Origin: Planctomycetota bacterium | Lineage (GTDB): Bacteria; Planctomycetota; B15-G4; JADJEK01 | DNA length: 64,000 nucleotides | Assembly: GCA_016709145.1 (NCBI GenBank) | Contig: JADJEK010000004.1 | Coordinates: 305,507-369,506, forward strand | Reading direction: 5' to 3' | In this document: positions 1 to 8,898 of the stretch, in pieces | Position numbering within the stretch: position 1 is the first letter of the stretch | Layout: every line of letters begins with the position of its first letter | Notes under the pieces: generated by a model | What the model was told of the DNA's origin: nothing | Database searches by the model: none | What the model saw: only the letters and a program-made list of their open reading frames with translations | Program-made: the position numbers and the translations under genes

Positions 1-1
1 C

Positions 2-1033
2 GGCGACCTCGCGAAGTCGCAGCAGCTCTTGTCCGACGCGCTCACGGGACTCGACCAATACGTCGAGAAGAACGAAGGCGACTGGCAGGGCTACTTCTTC
101 CGCGGCGAGCTCAAGCACATGGCGCTCGAGCAGTACGACGAGGCGCTGCTCGACTACCAGGAAGCGCTGAAGCTGAACGGCACGTACACGATGCTGTACC
201 TGCGCATCCATCAGGTCATCAACTTGCTGCGCCGCTTCGATCCGAACACGCTGCGGCTGTCGGAGGAGTGCGAGAAGCTGATGCCGAAGGACGCCGGGCT
301 CAAGATGATGCGAGCTCAGTTCCTGTCGGCGATCGGGCGCCACGAGGAAGCCGCGGCGAAGGTCAAGGAAGCGATCCAGATGGGGCTTTCGGGCTCGATC
401 GCGTACGCGATGGTCTCGAGCGAGCTGACGTTGGCCGGCAAGGCCGACGAAGCCATGAACGTGCTCACCGAGATCCTGAAGACGCGCAAGGACCCGCTCC
501 TCATCGACGCGGTGGGTTCGGTGCTGCTCGAGACGAACGATCCGAAGGGCGCGCTCGCGCGTTACGAGGAAGCCCTCGCTCTGGCGCAGTCCTCGCCGGA
601 GTGGCGCGGCTCGATCAGCGAACTCGAGTTCAAGATCGCGAAGACGCGCATCCTGATCCCGGGTCAGGAAGCCGAAGGCGTGAAGACGCTGACGGCGATC
701 GCGGAGCTCGTGCCGCCGGCGGGCTTGTCGGCGATCGAACAGCGCTCGGCCGATCAACGCCGCGCGTTCGCGATGCGTCAACTCGCGCGTGCGCGACTCA
801 ACGTCGAAGCGCTGAAGGACCCGGCCGCGGCAGTGACGCTGCTCGAGCAGAGCGTGCAACTCGCACGCGGAGCGAAGATCGACAAGCCGAACCTGCGCGA
901 CTTGCTGGTCGACCTCGCAGACGCCTACGCCGCGAACGGGCGCTTGCAGGACGCGCGCAAGTCGCTCGACGACGCCGAGCGCGCGGCCGGTGCGAACCAG
1001 GACATCGAGCTACGCCGGTCGAAGTGGCAATGA
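2..1033 (+). CDS. TPR-repeat protein, 5'-truncated by window edge
   Basis: The reading frame is open from base 2, so the true start lies outside the window; a TTG at 29 is in frame but only internal. About 343 residues are visible. They consist of helical repeats of tetratricopeptide type, for example the blocks around AYAMVSSELTLAGKADEAM and GALARYEEALALAQ, followed by LADAYAANGRLQDARKSLDDAE near the C-terminus. TPR proteins are protein-protein interaction scaffolds; nothing visible identifies a partner or an enzymatic domain. The gene ends 68 bases before a convergent gene. Its specific role is unknown. Confidence 0.85.
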   Translation, partial: GDLAKSQQLLSDALTGLDQYVEKNEGDWQGYFFRGELKHMALEQYDEALLDYQEALKLNGTYTMLYLRIHQVINLLRRFDPNTLRLSEECEKLMPKDAGLKMMRAQFLSAIGRHEEAAAKVKEAIQMGLSGSIAYAMVSSELTLAGKADEAMNVLTEILKTRKDPLLIDAVGSVLLETNDPKGALARYEEALALAQSSPEWRGSISELEFKIAKTRILIPGQEAEGVKTLTAIAELVPPAGLSAIEQRSADQRRAFAMRQLARARLNVEALKDPAAAVTLLEQSVQLARGAKIDKPNLRDLLVDLADAYAANGRLQDARKSLDDAERAAGANQDIELRRSKWQ

Positions 1034-1059
1034 GGCGGCGAGGTCACCGGACTCGTCCA

Positions 1060-1091
1060 GTGTCGCGAGGCGGCGGCGGCCGTGTTCACGG
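1060..1091 (+). repeat. degenerate copy of GC-rich intergenic linker repeat
   Basis: In the 68-base gap between two convergent genes. It resembles the linker repeat at 16260-16304: GTGTC, then CGAGGCGGCGGC, then a TCACGG end, with three bases missing in the middle. It may act as a transcription end point but has no T-run. Confidence 0.4.
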
Positions 1092-1101
1092 GTGACGCGG
1101 T

Positions 1102-2904
1102 TCAGCCGCCGTCCTGCTTGCCGCGCTTCTTCTCGAGCTCTTCGCGCATCTTGTCCTGCTCTTCGCGCATCTTCTTCATGCGCGCCTCGAGCTCTTCGGG
1201 TGTGCGCGGCGTATCCCCCGGACGCGGCGCACGCGCTTGCGGCGTCGGCACCGGCGGGACGTCGAGCGCGAAGTCCTTCGCGATCTGATACGCGGCATTC
1301 GGCGCGGGCAGTCCACCGAACGTGTGGCGCTTGCCGGCGTACTCGACCACGATCGCGAGTTGACCGACGTTCACCGTCGACGGCAACTCGATGCGGTACG
1401 AGCCGTCCGGACGCGTGCGCGCCGACAACTCGCTCTCGTCGACCTCGATGCGCGGGCCGACGATGCGGACGCGCGCGCTGGGGATCGGCGAGCGATCCGC
1501 CTCACGCGTCACGGACCCACTGATCACGATGACCGGCTCGACCGCGAGCTGCAGACTGACCGTCGGTTGATTCGCGATGTCGACGATCTGAGCCGACTCG
1601 AGCGAGTCCTTGGCTTCGATCGTGACGAGCACCTTGCCGGGCGGCGTGTTCTCGAGATCGAGTTCGAAATGCCCGTTGCTGCCGATCTGCGTCGAGTCGG
1701 TGTACTCACCCTCCGCGCCGTCCGGCGCGCCGACGGCGCAGAACGTGATGTCGCCGCCGCCGACCACGCCGCCCGTGCCTTGCATGACGACGAATCCCGT
1801 GACGTGCACCGGCGCGCCGAGGCGCAGCGTGCCGAGGTCGCTGACGCCATCGGCGCCGGCCGCCGGCAGCGACTCGACGCGCAGCGGCGCGTAGTCCGGA
1901 CACGTGACGAGCAGGAACATGCTCTCGAGCGGGACGACGTTGCCTTCGTATTCGAACGCCCCATCCTCGCCGCTGGTCTCGTCCTCGGCATCGTCGGTGT
2001 ACTCGGGGTCCGGCGATGCGATCGTGATCGTCGCGCCTTCGACCGGCTGTCCTCGCGAGTCGACGATGCGACCGCGCAGCTTCAGCGAGTCGACCAGACG
2101 GAAGTCCACCCGCAGCGTGAGCTGACCCGACGCGACCGAGAGGCCGGTCTTCAGCGCGGGCACGTGGTCGATCGACTCGACGTAGACGTCGAACGACTCG
2201 GGCGAGAACGTCTCGATCGGTTCGAAGCTGTAGTAACCGTTCTGATCGGTGTCGACGGTCTCCCAGTCGTCCTCGAACATCGGCGCGAGGCTACGGACGT
2301 GGACCTGCGCGTCGGCGACCGGGCCACCGGCAACGCTGGTGACTCGCCCTTCGATGCGGAACCCCGGACGCAGCGCGAAGTCGAGCGACAGATCGCGCAC
2401 CGACTTCGTCACGCGCACCTCGGTCTTCACGCAGGCCGAGAATCCCTCGGCCTTGGCGCGGAAGTCGACGGTCGGCGGGATGCCTTCGTTGATCTCGATC
2501 TCGTACGTGCCGTCCTCGACCGAGAACGCGCTCTCGATCGGCGTGCCGTCGGGATAGAGCATCTCGACTTCGGCGTCGGGGACCGGCTTGTTGGTGTCGG
2601 CGTCGATCACGCGACCGGTGACGCGCAGCTTGCCCTCGGCCGAGTAGTCGTCGGCTTGGGTCGCGGTGCGGACGGTGCCGGGGTCGACATCGACCGGCGT
2701 CGTCGGAGTGGTCGACGTACTGCCCGAGTTCGTCTCGCTCGGAGTCGGCGTCATCCCCGAGTCGTTCGGCTTCGTCGGCGTGGTCGTCGAGGACTGCGCG
2801 CCCTTGTCGGGTTTGGCATCGCCTTCGTCGAACAACACGTACGCGGCTCCGCCGACCACCGCGGCGAGCAAGCCTCCGACCAGCGCCAATGCCTTGCCGT
2901 TCAT
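1102..2904 (-). CDS. membrane-anchored surface protein with carboxypeptidase-regulatory-like domains
   Basis: 600 residues. Residues 5-26 form one hydrophobic segment (signal anchor). A Thr/Ser/Pro-rich spacer follows (about 30-75), then several beta-sandwich repeats of the carboxypeptidase-regulatory-like type, recognisable by recurring VxGRVxDxxxxPVxxAxV and GxYxxE blocks (about 90-560). The C-terminal 35 residues are a highly charged coiled coil (EELEARMKKMREEQDKM). Such domains are typical of extracellular structural proteins; no catalytic motif is visible. The ATG overlaps the ligA stop by 4 bases (ATGA), so the two are probably translationally coupled, although a functional link is not obvious. 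Confidence 0.8.
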   Translation of the reverse strand: MNGKALALVGGLLAAVVGGAAYVLFDEGDAKPDKGAQSSTTTPTKPNDSGMTPTPSETNSGSTSTTPTTPVDVDPGTVRTATQADDYSAEGKLRVTGRVIDADTNKPVPDAEVEMLYPDGTPIESAFSVEDGTYEIEINEGIPPTVDFRAKAEGFSACVKTEVRVTKSVRDLSLDFALRPGFRIEGRVTSVAGGPVADAQVHVRSLAPMFEDDWETVDTDQNGYYSFEPIETFSPESFDVYVESIDHVPALKTGLSVASGQLTLRVDFRLVDSLKLRGRIVDSRGQPVEGATITIASPDPEYTDDAEDETSGEDGAFEYEGNVVPLESMFLLVTCPDYAPLRVESLPAAGADGVSDLGTLRLGAPVHVTGFVVMQGTGGVVGGGDITFCAVGAPDGAEGEYTDSTQIGSNGHFELDLENTPPGKVLVTIEAKDSLESAQIVDIANQPTVSLQLAVEPVIVISGSVTREADRSPIPSARVRIVGPRIEVDESELSARTRPDGSYRIELPSTVNVGQLAIVVEYAGKRHTFGGLPAPNAAYQIAKDFALDVPPVPTPQARAPRPGDTPRTPEELEARMKKMREEQDKMREELEKKRGKQDGG

Positions 2905-4928
2905 GCGTCACTCTCTTTCAACATCTGCAAGAACTCTGCCTCGTCGACGACGCGGAGGCCGAGTTCCTGCGCCTTCTTCAACTTGGATCCGGCCTCGTCA
3001 CCGGCGATCAGGAGATCGAGGTTCTTGGAAACCGCCTTGAGGATCCTACCGCCGCGTTCTTTCACTTTTTCTTCCGCTTCCGGACGGGTCTGGCTCGCGA
3101 GAGTTCCAGTGAACAGCACGGTCTTGTTCACGAACGGACCGCTCGTGCGCGCGACCCGGCGCGCCTCGTACGACGTCCGCACGCCGAGTGCTTCCATCCG
3201 ATCGAGCAAATCCTGGTTCTTCGGTTCGGCGAACCAACTCGCGACCGAACGAGCGACTTCCTCGCCGATGCCCTTCTCGGCCATCAGTTCTTCGGCCGTG
3301 GCCGAGCGCAACGCGGCCAAAGATTCGAACCGTTCGGCCAACGCCTGCGCGACGGTTTCGCCGACGTGCACGATGCCGAGTCCGAACAGGAACCGCGGCA
3401 GCTGCACTTCGCGCGCCGCAGCGATGCCCGCGATCAGCTTGGCCGCCGACTTCTCGCCCATGCGCTCGAGATCCAACACGTCCTCGACGTTCAGCCGATA
3501 GAGGTCGGCGAGGTCCGTCACCAGGCCGCGCTGGACGAGTTGTTCGACGAGCTTCGGGCCCAGGCCGTCGATGTTCGCGCCGCCGCGCGACACGAACAAC
3601 TCGACCTGTCGCAGCACTCGATCTGGACAGCACGGGTTCGGGCAGCGCACCGCGACTTCGTCCTCCGCTTTCACGACCGCGGTCTTGCAGGTCGGGCAAA
3701 CGTCGGGCATCACGAACGCGCGCGTTCCGGCGGGACGTTTCTCCTTCACCACCGACACCACGCGCGGGATGACGTCGCCGGCGCGCTCGATGAAGACCGT
3801 GTCGCCGACGCGTACGTCGAGCTTCGCGATCTGGTCGGCATTGTGCAGCGTCGCGCGCGAGACGGTGACGCCGCCGACCTGGCACGGCGCGAGCGCCGCG
3901 ACCGGGGTCAGAGTGCCCGTGCGTCCGACCTGGATCAGGATGTCCTCGACCGTCGTGGTGGCTTGCTGCGCGGGGAACTTGCACGCGAGCGCCCAGCGCG
4001 GGCTGCGTGACCGTGTGCCGAGGCGCTCGCGCAACGAGAACGAGTCGACCTTGATCACCATGCCGTCGATCTCGAACGGCAGCTCGTTGCGGCGGCGGTG
4101 CAGATCGCGATACGCGGCCAGCATCGCGTCGAGGTCGCCGAACGTCGTCATGTCCCGTGGCGTCGGCAACCCGAACTCGACCAGGCGATCGAGCACTTCG
4201 CGCTGCGAGGTCGGCTCGAACCCCTCGGTCCGTCCGAGTCCGTAGCAGAACATGCGCATCGGGCGCCGTTTCGCTTGAGCCGGATCGAGCTGCTTCAGCG
4301 TTCCGGAGGTCAGGTTCCGCGGATTGGCGAACGGCTCCTCGCCGGCTTCGACGAGTTCGTCGTTGAGCTGGCGGAACTCGCGCTTCGCGATGATCGCCTC
4401 GCCGCGGACTTCGAGCAGCCGCGGGATCGCCTCGCCTTGCAGCTTGAGCGGCAGTGCGCGAATCGTCTTGGCGTTGTGCGTGACGTCCTCGCCCGTCGTG
4501 CCATCGCCGCGCGTCGACGCCCGCGTCAGCGCGCCGTCCTCGTAGGTCACCTCGAGCGAGACGCCGTCGAACTTCGGCTCGGCCGAATAGACGATGCCGG
4601 TCGCCGCGTTGCCGAGGTAGTTGCGCAACTGTTCGTCCCAGGCGCGGATCTCGTCCTCGTCGAACGCGTTTTCGAGCGACAGCATCGGCACGTCGCGAAC
4701 GACCTTCTTCAAGCCCGAAACGGGAGCGCCGACGCGCTGAGTCGGCGAGTCGGCGGTCACGAGCTCCGGATGTTCGGACTCGAGCCGTTCGAGCTCGCGC
4801 AGGAGCGCGTCCCACTCCGCGTCCGAGATCGTCGGCCGCGACAGCACGTAGTAGCGGTGGTTCGCCTCGTCGATCGCCCGACGCAACTCGACGATGCGCT
4901 GGGCCGCGGCACTCTTCTTCGCGCTCAT
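2901..4928 (-). CDS. ligA: NAD-dependent DNA ligase LigA
   Basis: 675 residues, the usual length of bacterial LigA, which seals nicks in DNA using NAD+ during replication and repair. The N-terminal Ia domain (HRYYVLSRPTISDAEWD) is followed by the adenylation domain, with the active-site lysine in the KxDG motif at K119-F-D-G and downstream STRGDGTTGEDVTHN. An OB fold, a four-cysteine zinc finger (CPTC...CPNPCCPDR), helix-hairpin-helix repeats (RMGEKSAAKLI, GIGEEVARSV) and a C-terminal BRCT domain follow. The frame stays open far upstream of the start, but homology begins only at MSAKKS. All key residues are present, so the enzyme should be active. Confidence 0.97.
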   Translation of the reverse strand: MSAKKSAAAQRIVELRRAIDEANHRYYVLSRPTISDAEWDALLRELERLESEHPELVTADSPTQRVGAPVSGLKKVVRDVPMLSLENAFDEDEIRAWDEQLRNYLGNAATGIVYSAEPKFDGVSLEVTYEDGALTRASTRGDGTTGEDVTHNAKTIRALPLKLQGEAIPRLLEVRGEAIIAKREFRQLNDELVEAGEEPFANPRNLTSGTLKQLDPAQAKRRPMRMFCYGLGRTEGFEPTSQREVLDRLVEFGLPTPRDMTTFGDLDAMLAAYRDLHRRRNELPFEIDGMVIKVDSFSLRERLGTRSRSPRWALACKFPAQQATTTVEDILIQVGRTGTLTPVAALAPCQVGGVTVSRATLHNADQIAKLDVRVGDTVFIERAGDVIPRVVSVVKEKRPAGTRAFVMPDVCPTCKTAVVKAEDEVAVRCPNPCCPDRVLRQVELFVSRGGANIDGLGPKLVEQLVQRGLVTDLADLYRLNVEDVLDLERMGEKSAAKLIAGIAAAREVQLPRFLFGLGIVHVGETVAQALAERFESLAALRSATAEELMAEKGIGEEVARSVASWFAEPKNQDLLDRMEALGVRTSYEARRVARTSGPFVNKTVLFTGTLASQTRPEAEEKVKERGGRILKAVSKNLDLLIAGDEAGSKLKKAQELGLRVVDEAEFLQMLKESDA

Positions 4929-4942
4929 GCGGATCCTTCGAT

Positions 4943-6013
4943 TCAGGGCGGGTCGGAGATCAGCATCGCGTCGCCGTACGAGAAGAAGCTGTACCCGCGC
5001 TCGATCGCGTGACGATACGCGTCGAGCACGCGCTCGCGGCCGGCGAACGCGGACACGAGCATCAGCAGCGTGCTCTTCGGCAAGTGGAAGTTCGTGAGCA
5101 GCGCGTCGACCACGCGGAACGTGAACGGCGGGCGGATGAACAGGTCGGTGTCGCCGCGACCGGCGAACACTCGGCCCGAGCGTGCGGCGCTTTCGAGCGC
5201 GCGCACCACCGTCGTGCCGACCGCGACCACTCGCCCACCGGCCGCCCGTGTCACCGCGATATCCTTCGCCGTGCTCTCGGGAAGTTCCCAACGCTCCTTG
5301 TGCATCTTGTGTCCGGTCAGGTCCTCGGCGCGCACCGGCAGGAAGGTGCCGAGGCCGACGTGCAACGTCACGGTCGTGGTGCGGATGCCGCGGTCGCGCA
5401 GGCGCGCGATCATCGCATCGGTGAAGTGGAGCCCGGCCGTCGGCGCGGCGATCGCGCCTTCCGCCTGAGCGAACACGGTCTGGTAGCGCTCGTGATCGAG
5501 CGCGTCGCGCGGATCTCCGCCCTTCGCGCGCTTGATGTACGGCGGCAGCGGCATGCGCCCGCGCGACAACATCCGGCTCGCCGCGTCGTCGCCGGTGAGC
5601 GTGCCGACCCACATGCCGCCGCCGACGTGCTCGTTCAGCGTCAACGAGTCGCCGTCCTCGCCGATCGAAAGCACGTCGCCGGGTGCGAGACGCCCCTTGC
5701 CCTCGAGCATGAGCTGCACGCGGTCGCCGCACGGCAAACCCAGCAGGAGTCCGCGCACGACGCCGCCGCTGACGCGTCGGAAGTCGACGCGCGCCGGGAT
5801 GACCTTGGTGTCGTTCAACACCAGTAGATCGCCGTCGTGTAAGTACTTAGGAAGGTCGGAGAACTGCGCGTCGACGCGTTCGCGGTCGGCCGCCGCGGTG
5901 CGCGGCAGCACCAGGAGACGCGACTGTCCGCGTTCGCCCTCAGGGAACTGGGCGATGCGCTCGCTCGGGAGGTCGAACTGGTAACTCTCGAGCCGATCCG
6001 GATCTTCGGTCAA
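4943..6013 (-). CDS. queA: S-adenosylmethionine:tRNA ribosyltransferase-isomerase QueA
   Basis: About 356 residues. QueA transfers and isomerises the ribosyl group of SAM onto 7-aminomethyl-7-deazaguanine in tRNA, giving epoxyqueuosine. The family hallmarks FDLPSERIAQFP, LLVLNDTKVIPAR, PLPPYIKR, YQTVFAQAEGAIAAPTAGLHFT and HVGLGTFLPVRAEDL are all present, ending in FFSYGDAMLI. I chose the TTG at 6013 because family homology begins a few residues later and there is no ATG nearby in frame; a purine-rich GAGG lies upstream. ligA begins 14 bases after its stop, so they probably share a transcript. Confidence 0.93.
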   Translation of the reverse strand: MTEDPDRLESYQFDLPSERIAQFPEGERGQSRLLVLPRTAAADRERVDAQFSDLPKYLHDGDLLVLNDTKVIPARVDFRRVSGGVVRGLLLGLPCGDRVQLMLEGKGRLAPGDVLSIGEDGDSLTLNEHVGGGMWVGTLTGDDAASRMLSRGRMPLPPYIKRAKGGDPRDALDHERYQTVFAQAEGAIAAPTAGLHFTDAMIARLRDRGIRTTTVTLHVGLGTFLPVRAEDLTGHKMHKERWELPESTAKDIAVTRAAGGRVVAVGTTVVRALESAARSGRVFAGRGDTDLFIRPPFTFRVVDALLTNFHLPKSTLLMLVSAFAGRERVLDAYRHAIERGYSFFSYGDAMLISDPP

Positions 6014-6043
6014 TCTTCGATTCCCTCGGCGCCATGGGTTCCA

Positions 6044-6072
6044 TTGACGCAAACCTGACGGGGCGGTAGAAA
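6044..6072 (+). promoter_or_regulatory. predicted sigma-70-type promoter for glycosyltransferase
   Basis: TTGACG at 6044-6049, a 17-base spacer and TAGAAA at 6067-6072 fit a housekeeping promoter. Transcription would begin about 50 bases upstream of the ATG at 6128. It lies in the 114-base divergent gap with queA. Confidence 0.5.
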
Positions 6073-6127
6073 ACCGAATTCTCGCGTAGTCGCCAAGGCG
6101 AAAGGTGGAGAGCCGGGTCCCTCGCCG

Positions 6128-7615
6128 ATGGAATCGATCGAAGTCGCCGTCTTGTGGCTGTACTACGCCGTGCTCGCCGTGCTCTCCGTCTACGGCGTGC
6201 ACCGCTACGCCCTCGTCTGGCTGTACTACCGCCACAAGAAGAACGCACCGAAGGCGGCCGGGCAATTCGCCGGCGAGCCCCTGGTCTGCGTCCAACTTCC
6301 CATCTTCAACGAAGCCACCGTCGTCGAACGCCTCATCGAGGCCGTCTGTGCGCTGGATTGGCCCAAGGACAAGCTCGAGATCCAAGTCCTCGACGACTCG
6401 ATCGACGAAACCGTCCAGATCGCTCGCGCCAAGGTCGAGGCCATGGCGGCGCTCGGCCACAAGATCACCCACATCCACCGGACCGACCGCACCGGGTTCA
6501 AGGCCGGGGCGTTGGAACACGGCCTCGAGCACACCAGCGCCGACTACGTGGCGATCTTCGACGCCGACTTCGTGCCGCTGCCCGACCTGCTGCGACGCAC
6601 GCTCGACTTCTTCACCGATCCCAAGATCGGCATGGTCCAGGTGCGCTGGGGCCATTTGAACCGCCGCTACTCGTTGCTGACGCGCATCCAGTCGATCCTG
6701 CTCGACGGCCACTTCGTCATCGAGCACACGGCACGCAACCGCTCCGGTCGGTTCTTCAACTTCAACGGTACGGCCGGCGTCTGGCGCCGCCAGGCGATCG
6801 AGACCGCCGGCGGCTGGCAGCACGACACGCTGACCGAGGACCTCGACCTCAGCTATCGCGCCCAGCTCCACGGCTGGCGCTTCGTGTTCTTGCAAGAAGT
6901 CATCTCGCCCGGCGAACTCCCGGTCGAGATGAACGCGTTCAAGACCCAGCAGCACCGCTGGACGAAGGGCTCGATCCAGGTCTGCCGCAAGCTGCTGCCG
7001 CGGATCTGGCGCAGCGACGTTCCGCTGAAGGCCAAGATCGAGGCGACCTTCCACCTCACGAACAACTTCTCGTACTTGCTGATGATCCTGCTGGCGCTGC
7101 TGATGCTGCCGGCGTTCTGGGTGCGGCTGCACGACCATGACACCGTGCGCGGCATGATCTTCGACGCGTCGCTGTTCCTGGCCGCGACCACGAGCGTGTT
7201 GTCGTTCTATCTGGCCGCGCAGCGTGAGGCGTATCCGGACTGGAAGCGCACGCTCGGCCTGTTCCCGCTGGTCGTCGCGCTCGGCGTCGGCATGGCCGTG
7301 AACAACGCCAAGGCCGTGCTCGAAGCGATCCTGCGCCGCAACACCGCGTTCGTCCGCACGCCGAAGTACAACGTCCAGGAGTCCGGCGGCACGACGCTTC
7401 AGAACCTGCGCTACGCCGGCAAGAGCAAGGGCATCGGCGCGCCGATGATCGAGTTCGCGTTCTTCGCGTACTTCGCCGTCATGACCTCGATCGCGCTGTC
7501 GAAGATGCTCTGGGCCACGGCCTTCTTCTTCTCGCTGTTCGCCGTCGGCTTCGGCTGGGTCGCGTTCGGCAGTACCATCGCGTTGCGACCGAAGACCAAG
7601 CTCGCGGTCGCCTGA
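6128..7615 (+). CDS. processive family 2 glycosyltransferase, membrane bound
   Basis: 495 residues. An N-terminal membrane helix (about 7-30) precedes a cytosolic GT-A domain with QLPIFNEATVVERLI, DDS (89-91), DAD (145-147), TED (236-238) and QQHRW (274-278). This D, D, D, QxxRW signature belongs to cellulose-synthase-like and ceramide-glucosyltransferase-like enzymes that polymerise or transfer sugars from nucleotide donors. Four or so membrane helices follow in the C-terminal third. No PilZ domain is visible. The acceptor (polysaccharide or glycolipid) cannot be told from sequence. It stands alone behind a good promoter. Confidence 0.9.
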   Translation: MESIEVAVLWLYYAVLAVLSVYGVHRYALVWLYYRHKKNAPKAAGQFAGEPLVCVQLPIFNEATVVERLIEAVCALDWPKDKLEIQVLDDSIDETVQIARAKVEAMAALGHKITHIHRTDRTGFKAGALEHGLEHTSADYVAIFDADFVPLPDLLRRTLDFFTDPKIGMVQVRWGHLNRRYSLLTRIQSILLDGHFVIEHTARNRSGRFFNFNGTAGVWRRQAIETAGGWQHDTLTEDLDLSYRAQLHGWRFVFLQEVISPGELPVEMNAFKTQQHRWTKGSIQVCRKLLPRIWRSDVPLKAKIEATFHLTNNFSYLLMILLALLMLPAFWVRLHDHDTVRGMIFDASLFLAATTSVLSFYLAAQREAYPDWKRTLGLFPLVVALGVGMAVNNAKAVLEAILRRNTAFVRTPKYNVQESGGTTLQNLRYAGKSKGIGAPMIEFAFFAYFAVMTSIALSKMLWATAFFFSLFAVGFGWVAFGSTIALRPKTKLAVA

Positions 7616-7674
7616 AGCGGACGGCCGCGTCCAGCCCGTGGGCTCGGTCGCGGAGCGCGACCTCGGAGGTCCGC

Positions 7675-8877
7675 ATGTCGTTCCGACTCGCGCTCGTGTT
7701 CGCGCTCGCACTGATCCCTTCGGCATGCAAGTCCCACGACGGCAGCTTCGGCGCCGACGTCGCGCTGCTCTCCGCACACACGGAGACGATCGTGTTGCAG
7801 CGCGAAGGCTCGCCCGCGCGAGTCGCCGTCGTCCCGGCCTACCAGGGTCGCGTCATGACGTCCTCCGCTCGTGGGGACACCGGGACGAGCTTCGGTTGGG
7901 TCAACGCCGACCTGGTCGCGCGCGGTCCGGTCCTGCCGCAGTTCAATCCGCTGGGCGGTGAGGACCGACTGTGGATCGGACCCGAAGCCGGTCAGTTCGG
8001 TTTCTTCTTCCCGCCGGGCAAGCCGTTCACGTTCGAGCACTGGCAGACGCCTGCCGTCATCGACACCGAGCCGTTCGACATCGTCGAGCGCGCGCCGGAG
8101 CGGGTCGTGTTCCAGAAGGAGACGCGACTGGTGAACTGGAGCGGCACCGCGTTCGACCTGAAGTTGCGGCGCGAAGTGGAGCTGCTCGACGACGTCGCGG
8201 CTCGCACGGCCTTGGCGGTTCCGCTCGACGGCTTGGCCGTGGTCGCGTTCGAGTCACGCAACACCGTCGAGAACCGCGGCACCGTGGCGTGGACCAAGGA
8301 CACCGGATTGCCGTCGATCTGGATCCTCAGCATGTACACGCCGACACCGCGCACGACCGTCGCGATCCCGTACCGCGAAGGCGACGAGGCCGCACTCGGG
8401 CCGATCGTGAACGACCGGTACTTCGGAGCCATCGACGCGGCCCGCCTGCACCTGCGTGAGGGCACCCTGTTCTTCAAGGCCGATGGCAAGTCGCGCGGCA
8501 AGCTCGGCCTCTCGCCCATGCGCGCCCTCGGCGTCGCCGGAGCCTACGACGCCGGACGCGGCGTACTCACGATCGTGCAGTACACGGTTCCCCCCGGCGG
8601 GACCGACTACGTCAACTCGATGTGGGAGCACCAGGACCAGCCGTTCTCCGGCGACGTCATCAACTCGTACAACGACGGTCCCGTCGACGGCGGCAAGCCG
8701 CTCGGTCCGTTCTTCGAGTTGGAGACGTCGAGCCCCGCACTCGCGCTCGAGCCTGCGGCGAGCTACACGCACGTGCATCGCTCGTTCCATCTCGAGGGCG
8801 ATCGCGAGCGACTCGACCGCGTCGCGCGCTCGGTGCTCGGCGTCGGGCTGGACGCGATCGAACACGCGCTGCCCTGA
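7675..8877 (+). CDS. lipoprotein, DUF6786/mutarotase-like fold (tentative)
   Basis: 400 residues with an N-terminal lipoprotein signal (hydrophobic run, then ALIPSAC, Cys at about 19), so it is likely an anchored periplasmic protein. GGAGG sits 8 bases before the ATG. The body is beta-rich (TSFGWVNADLVARG, GGEDRLWIGPEAGQFGFFFPPG, LGLSPMRALGVAGAYD) and resembles, from memory, the DUF6786 group that looks like an aldose-1-epimerase beta-sandwich. I see no certain catalytic residues. It sits between a glycosyltransferase and a convergent GT87-like gene, which would fit sugar handling, but that is inference. Confidence 0.6.
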   Translation: MSFRLALVFALALIPSACKSHDGSFGADVALLSAHTETIVLQREGSPARVAVVPAYQGRVMTSSARGDTGTSFGWVNADLVARGPVLPQFNPLGGEDRLWIGPEAGQFGFFFPPGKPFTFEHWQTPAVIDTEPFDIVERAPERVVFQKETRLVNWSGTAFDLKLRREVELLDDVAARTALAVPLDGLAVVAFESRNTVENRGTVAWTKDTGLPSIWILSMYTPTPRTTVAIPYREGDEAALGPIVNDRYFGAIDAARLHLREGTLFFKADGKSRGKLGLSPMRALGVAGAYDAGRGVLTIVQYTVPPGGTDYVNSMWEHQDQPFSGDVINSYNDGPVDGGKPLGPFFELETSSPALALEPAASYTHVHRSFHLEGDRERLDRVARSVLGVGLDAIEHALP

Positions 8878-8898
8878 GCGACGTTCCCACGCGCCCGA

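Noticed and set aside
4929..5732. N-terminal extension of LigA by 268 codons
   Set aside because: The extra sequence is an out-of-frame reading of queA, is Arg-rich, and LigA homology and normal length begin at the ATG at 4928.
6014..7777. N-terminal extension of QueA through the glycosyltransferase gene
   Set aside because: It is antisense to the glycosyltransferase, and QueA homology starts just after the TTG at 6013.
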